This document shows positions 59,701 through 64,000 of a DNA stretch of 64,000 nt, piece by piece. Origin of the DNA: Sphagnum magellanicum (taxonomy: Eukaryota > Streptophyta > Sphagnopsida > Sphagnales > Sphagnaceae); the NCBI GenBank assembly GCA_021904315.1, contig CM038923.1:14018038-14082037 (forward strand), in the 5' to 3' direction. The notes beneath the pieces are model-generated. The model searched no databases. It saw only the letters and a program-made list of their open reading frames with translations, and had not been told where the DNA came from. The translations under genes and the position numbers were made by a program. The stretch's first letter is position 1. The number at the start of each line of letters is the position of its first letter.

Positions 59701-62700
59701 CAGCTCAACGATTGTCGAAAAATAACAATTACAAAGTTGAAGATGCCACTCATTTGACTATTTGCCAACCATGTACAAAGGACCAAATGAGCTATAGTAA
59801 AATGGTGGAGTGTTTGAAAGCTTGCTTAAAGGTACAAAATAAATAAATAATTTCATGCAAATTGTCATTGTTTCAAAGAAATGATAAAAATAATTTATGA
59901 AGATTAGATTTTTTAAATCTTCGAAAATATTTGAAGTAAAAATATATACATTATCATGCGATTATTTGAATATTTTATCTCTCAACAAAATATAATGGTT
60001 TGTGTTCATGTTTGTGTACAATTCAAAATCGTTTTGTTGACTTCAATGTTGATCCATATACGGATCATGGCAGAAATCAACACGACTTCCAATACTACCA
60101 CGATGTGAAGTGGGGTTGGAAAAAAAAGCAAATGATATCAACAACTTGCTACAAAAGGTCCCTATCGTGAGTTTGGTTGGAATGGGCGGTATTGGAAAAA
60201 CCACTTTGAGCAAGAAGGTCTATCATTTATTCCACGATAAATATGATAAATTTAGCTTCTTGGAGGATGTGAAGTCAAAACCAATTGAAGATGTTCAAAA
60301 ACAACTTTTGGAGGATTTGTGTGGTCGAAAAATGACAAAGGAAGAAGACATCAATGACAATGATCTTGATTCTATAAGAGATTGTATGATCTGTAAGAAT
60401 GTATTAGTGGTTGTAGATGATGTCGATACAACAGAAAACTTGATAGCCTTACAAGTTCTTGCTATTGAAGGTAAACAAAATAAAATGATTTCTAGTAATG
60501 TAATTGTGACTTGTCGCAATTGGCAAATTTTAGAAGGTCATGTAAGTGAAAACGGGAAATTGGATGTGGCACCACTTGACATGGAAGAAGCAAAAGAACT
60601 TTTTTTATTCCAAGCATTTCCCATTACAAAGGTAGTCAAAGAAGGTTTTGAGGTCATTTTTTATGAGATCGTGCAAGCTTGTGATGGGCTTCCTTTAAGC
60701 CTTGAAGTATTGGGCGGGTTTTTGCACACCAAACAACAATTGGAGATTTGGAAAGATGTCTTGCAAAGACTACGTAATGCTGAGGCTTTGGATGGGGGTA
60801 AGGATGATAAGCTTTGGAGGAGCTTGCAAATTTCTTATGATGATTTGCAACCCACTGAATGCAACATGTTTTTGGATATTGCTTGTTATTTTTGTGGTTT
60901 GAATGAACAAATGATTATTCAAATATGGGATGTTCAATCATCCCCTCAACTTGGTTTGCAAAACTTGAAAGACAGATCTCTTGTGAAATTGAGTGAAAAT
61001 GGAAACCTAGTCATGCACGACCAATTACGGGACATGGGTCGAAAAATTGCAAGAAAAAATCGATTATGGGATTCAAAAAAAAAAAGTTTCCAATGTTTGC
61101 AACATAAAGAGGTAATTATCACAATTCCCCATGGTGATAGAATGTTATTTTAATCATGTTTTTGTAATGTAATACCAATTTGGATGCATATTTAAAATAC
61201 AATAAAAGGTTAATCGAAATTTTCTTTGGAAAAATAAAACTTGTGTGTTATTATTATTAATTTGATGATTAACATATTACAATCTTGCATTTTATAGGTG
61301 GCCCAAAAATTGGAAGGAATCTTATTAAATGGTAATGAAGACTTGCCTTTATCACTATTCAAAAATTTGGAACTTCCTAGCCTTAGATTGCTCCAACTGA
61401 TTGAAATAGGGCCACAATTTGTCAAAGTTTATATCCAACAACGAAATGTACAATGTTTACAATGGCTACGTCTTCACATATCCAAAATTAAAAAGTTGCC
61501 AAATGATTTGGGTCATTGTTTCCATCTACATGTCCTTGAATTGTCACGGTGTTCTAAGTTGAAAGAACTACCTACATCTATCGGCCAATTGACGGCTTTA
61601 CAAGAGTTGAATTTGGACGAGTGTTCTGAGTTGAAGGAGCTACCTACATCTATCGGCCAATTGACGGCTTTGCAAAACTTGCATTTGTCACAGTGTTCTA
61701 AGTTGAAGGAGCTACCTACATCTATCGGCCAATTGACGACTTTGCAAAACTTGGAATTGCGGGGGTGTTCTAAGTTGAAGGAGCTACCTACATCTATCGG
61801 CCAATTGATGGCTTTGCAAAACTTGCATTTGTCATGGTGTTCTGAGTTGAAAGAGCTACCTACATCTATCGGCCAATTGACGGCTTTACAAAAGTTGGAT
61901 TTGTACCAATGTTCTGAGTTGAAGAAGCTACCTACATCTATCGGCCAATTGACAACTTTGCGAAAGTTGCGGGGGTGTTCTAAGTTGAAGGAGCTACCTA
62001 CATCTATCGGCCAATTGACGACTTTGCAAAACTTGGATTTGTCACGGTGTTCTGAGTTGAAGGAGCTACCTACATCTATCGGCCAATTGACGGCTTTACA
62101 AGAGTTGAATTTGGACGAGTGTTCTGAGTTGAAGGAGCTACCTACATCTATCGGCCAATTGACGGCTTTGCAAAACTTGCATTTGTCACAGTGTTTTGAG
62201 TTGAAGGAGCTACCTACATCTATCGGCCAATTGACGACTTTGCAAAAGTTGGATTTGTCATGGTGTTCTAAGTTGAAAGAGCTACCTACATCTATCGGCC
62301 AATTGACGGCTTTACAAAAGTTGGATTTGTACCAATGTTTTACGTTGAAGGAGCTACCTACATCTATCGGCCAATTGACAACTTTGCGAAAGTTGCGGGG
62401 GTGTTCTAAGTTGAAGGAGCTACCTACATCTATCGGCCAATTGACGACTTTGCAAAAGTTGGATTTGTCACGGTGTTCTGAGTTGAAGGAGCTACCTACA
62501 TCTATCGGCCAATTGACGGCTTTGCAAAACTTGGAATTGCGGGGGTGTTCTAAGTTGAAGGAGTTACCTGCATCTATCGGCCAATTGACGACTTTGCAAA
62601 ACTTGCATTTGTCATGGTGTTCTGAGTTGAAAGAGCTACCTACATCTATCGGCCAATTGACGACTTTACAAAAGTTGGAATTGTGGGGGTGTTCTGAGTT

Positions 62701-63772
62701 GAAGGAGCTACCTACATCTATCGGCCAATTGACGGCTTTGCAAAACTTGGATTTGTCATGGTGTTCTGAGTTGAAGGAGCTACCTACATCTATCGGCCAA
62801 TTGACGGCTTTGCAAAACTTGCATTTGTCACAGTGTTATGAGTTGAAGGAGCTACCTACATCTATCGGCCAATTGACGGCTTTGCAAAACTTGGATTTGC
62901 GGGGGTGTTCTAAGTTGAAGGAACTACTTACATCTATCGGCCAATTGACGGCTTTGCAAAACTTGCATTTGTCACAGTGCTCTGAGTTGAAGGAGCTACT
63001 TACATCTATCGGCCAATTGACGGCTTTGCAAAACTTGAATTTGTTACGGTTTTCTGAGTTGAAGGAGCTACCTACATCTATCGGCCAATTGACGGCTTTG
63101 CAAAACTTGCATTTGTCACCGTGTTCTGAGTTGAAGGAGCTCCCTACATCTATCGGCCAATTGACGGCTTTGCAAAACTTGGAATTGTGGGGGTGTTCTA
63201 AGTTGAAGGAGCTACCTACATCTATCGGCCAATTGACGGCTTTGCAAAACTTGGATTTGTCACGGTGTTCTGAGTTGAAGGAGCTACCTACATCTATCGG
63301 CCAATTGACGGCTTTGCAAAACTTGGATTTGTCACGGTGTTCTGAGTTGAAGGAGCTACCTACATCTATCGGCCAATTGACGGCTTTGCAAAACTTGGAT
63401 TTGTCACGGTGTTCTGAGTTGAAGGAGCTACCTACATTTATCGGCCAATTGACGGCTTTGGAAAAGTTGGATTTGTCATGGTGTTCTGAGTTGAAGGAGC
63501 TACCTACATCTATCGGCCAATTGACGGCTTTGGAAAAGTTGGATTTGTCATGGTGTTCTGAGTTGAAGGAGCTACCTACATCTATCAGCCAATTGACAGC
63601 TTTGCGAAAGTTGAATTTGTGGGGGTGTTTTAAGTTGAAGGAACTACCTACATCTATCAACCAATTAATGGTTTCAAAAAAGTTAGATTTGATTAGGGAT
63701 TCAAAGTTGAACATGCCACATACATATATTAGACATAAGATATTAAGGAACTTTAGGTGTTTAGGTTTTTAA
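56792..63772 (+). CDS. Hydrolase-NB-ARC-LRR immune receptor (HNL class)
   Basis: Six exons: 56792-56908, 58274-58563, 58880-59294, 59679-59831, 60074-61111 and 61298-63772. All are GT-AG and in phase, about 1,495 residues. Residues ~40-325 form an alpha/beta-hydrolase domain: LVIIFFHG (58-65), nucleophile elbow GYSFGG with S151, and a likely catalytic H299 in EDATHL. NB-ARC follows: P-loop GMGGIGKTT (361-369), kinase-2 LVVVDDVD (D440/D441), VIVTCRN (468-474), GLPL (530-533), DIACYFCG (593-600) and MHD (639-641). The last exon has about 30 LRRs. NLRs of this class act as intracellular pathogen sensors; ATP binding switches them and the N-terminal domain signals. All key motifs are intact, so the gene looks functional. 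The start at 56,792 is chosen because the frame above it has a TAA. Residues 1-39 are the least certain. Confidence 0.9.
61548..63690 (+). repeat. LRR-coding tandem array, ~30 x 72 bp
   Basis: About 30 units encode the consensus L-T-A-L-Q-N-L-x-L-S-x-C-S-E-L-K-E-L-P-T plus SIGQ, 24 residues each. Two units, at about 61,950 and 62,380, are 22 residues (LTTLRKLRGCSKL). Units differ mostly at the two to four residues after LxL (DEC, SQC, RGC, SWC, YQC, SRC, WGC), the exposed face of the LRR sheet. The DNA of neighbouring units is almost identical; three consecutive SRC units near 63,250-63,420 look the same. The reverse strand also stays open for 292 codons because of the period, but that is only a shadow. 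Confidence 0.95.
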
Positions 63773-64000
63773 TTATATGCCAAAAATGAAATAATGCAAT
63801 TCCATGAATGATAAATTTTTTTTGGGTTCATTTGCAATTAGGGTAGTTCACAACTGGAACTAATAATAAGTTTGGAGTCATCAATTCGCTATTCTTTTTC
63901 TTTACCTTATGGTAGTTTATGTAGTCACAACTTTCTCAGTAATAACATTGGAATGTTTGGTTAATATTTACTATATGTGTTATAATGGGCGATCAAGATT
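63773..64000. other. 3' flank of the NLR gene
   Basis: AT-rich 3' flank. AATAAT-type sequences at about 63,791 and 63,862 could serve as polyadenylation signals. The window ends before any further gene. Confidence 0.5.

Noticed and set aside
60295-60902. Short frames in other phases within the NB-ARC exon
   Set aside because: The intact NB-ARC motifs are all in one phase; these are overlaps.
62836-63714. 292-codon open frame on the minus strand
   Set aside because: It is opposite the LRR array; a 72-bp (multiple of three) period keeps the reverse frame free of stops. No independent protein signal.

Overview
This window looks like nuclear DNA of a land plant. The genes have many GT-AG introns, the intergenic DNA is very AT-rich, CACTA- and hAT-type transposon ends are present, there is a plant-type (TTTAGGG) telomere-like tract, and there is a probable fragment of plastid trnK-UUU. 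The gene at the right end joins an alpha/beta-hydrolase domain to NB-ARC and LRR domains. This HNL architecture was described from liverworts and is otherwise known from non-seed plants, so a bryophyte, lycophyte or early fern is the best guess. No species can be named from the sequence alone.

Layout. (1) 0.6-2.2 kb: a five-exon Tim17/Tim22/Tim23-family gene, closest in layout to the complex I assembly factor TIMMDC1. (2) 4.3-9.8 kb: a 13-exon HAD-type cytosolic-IMPDH/5'-nucleotidase-family gene (NT5DC-like) with a 27-nt microexon and a duplicated terminal exon. (3) 12.2-13.9 kb: a three-exon gene for a six-span membrane protein of unknown function. (4) 14-36.9 kb: gene-poor, AT-rich repeat land with two CACTA-type MITEs, a decayed ~120-bp tandem array, the trnK relic, and copy 1 of a 6.0-kb duplicated block. 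(5) 36,976-39,484: a complete hAT element with an 8-bp target duplication and a transposase frame broken only by two TAG codons. (6) 39.5-55.4 kb: nested repeats. A ~2.0-kb inverted repeat pair (43,735-45,737 and 53,448-55,428) encloses several MITEs and copy 2 of the 6.0-kb block. (7) 56.8-63.8 kb: the six-exon hydrolase-NB-ARC-LRR gene (about 1,495 residues), ending in about 30 almost identical 24-residue leucine-rich repeats.

The three left-hand genes look like ordinary housekeeping genes, all on the plus strand and separated by repeats; nothing suggests they work together. The accessory content lies in the right-hand two thirds: an immune-receptor-type gene with a very recently homogenised LRR array beside a young, nested repeat cluster. 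Gene models were built by hand from reading frames, splice-site phase and remembered family motifs; no alignment or transcript was available.
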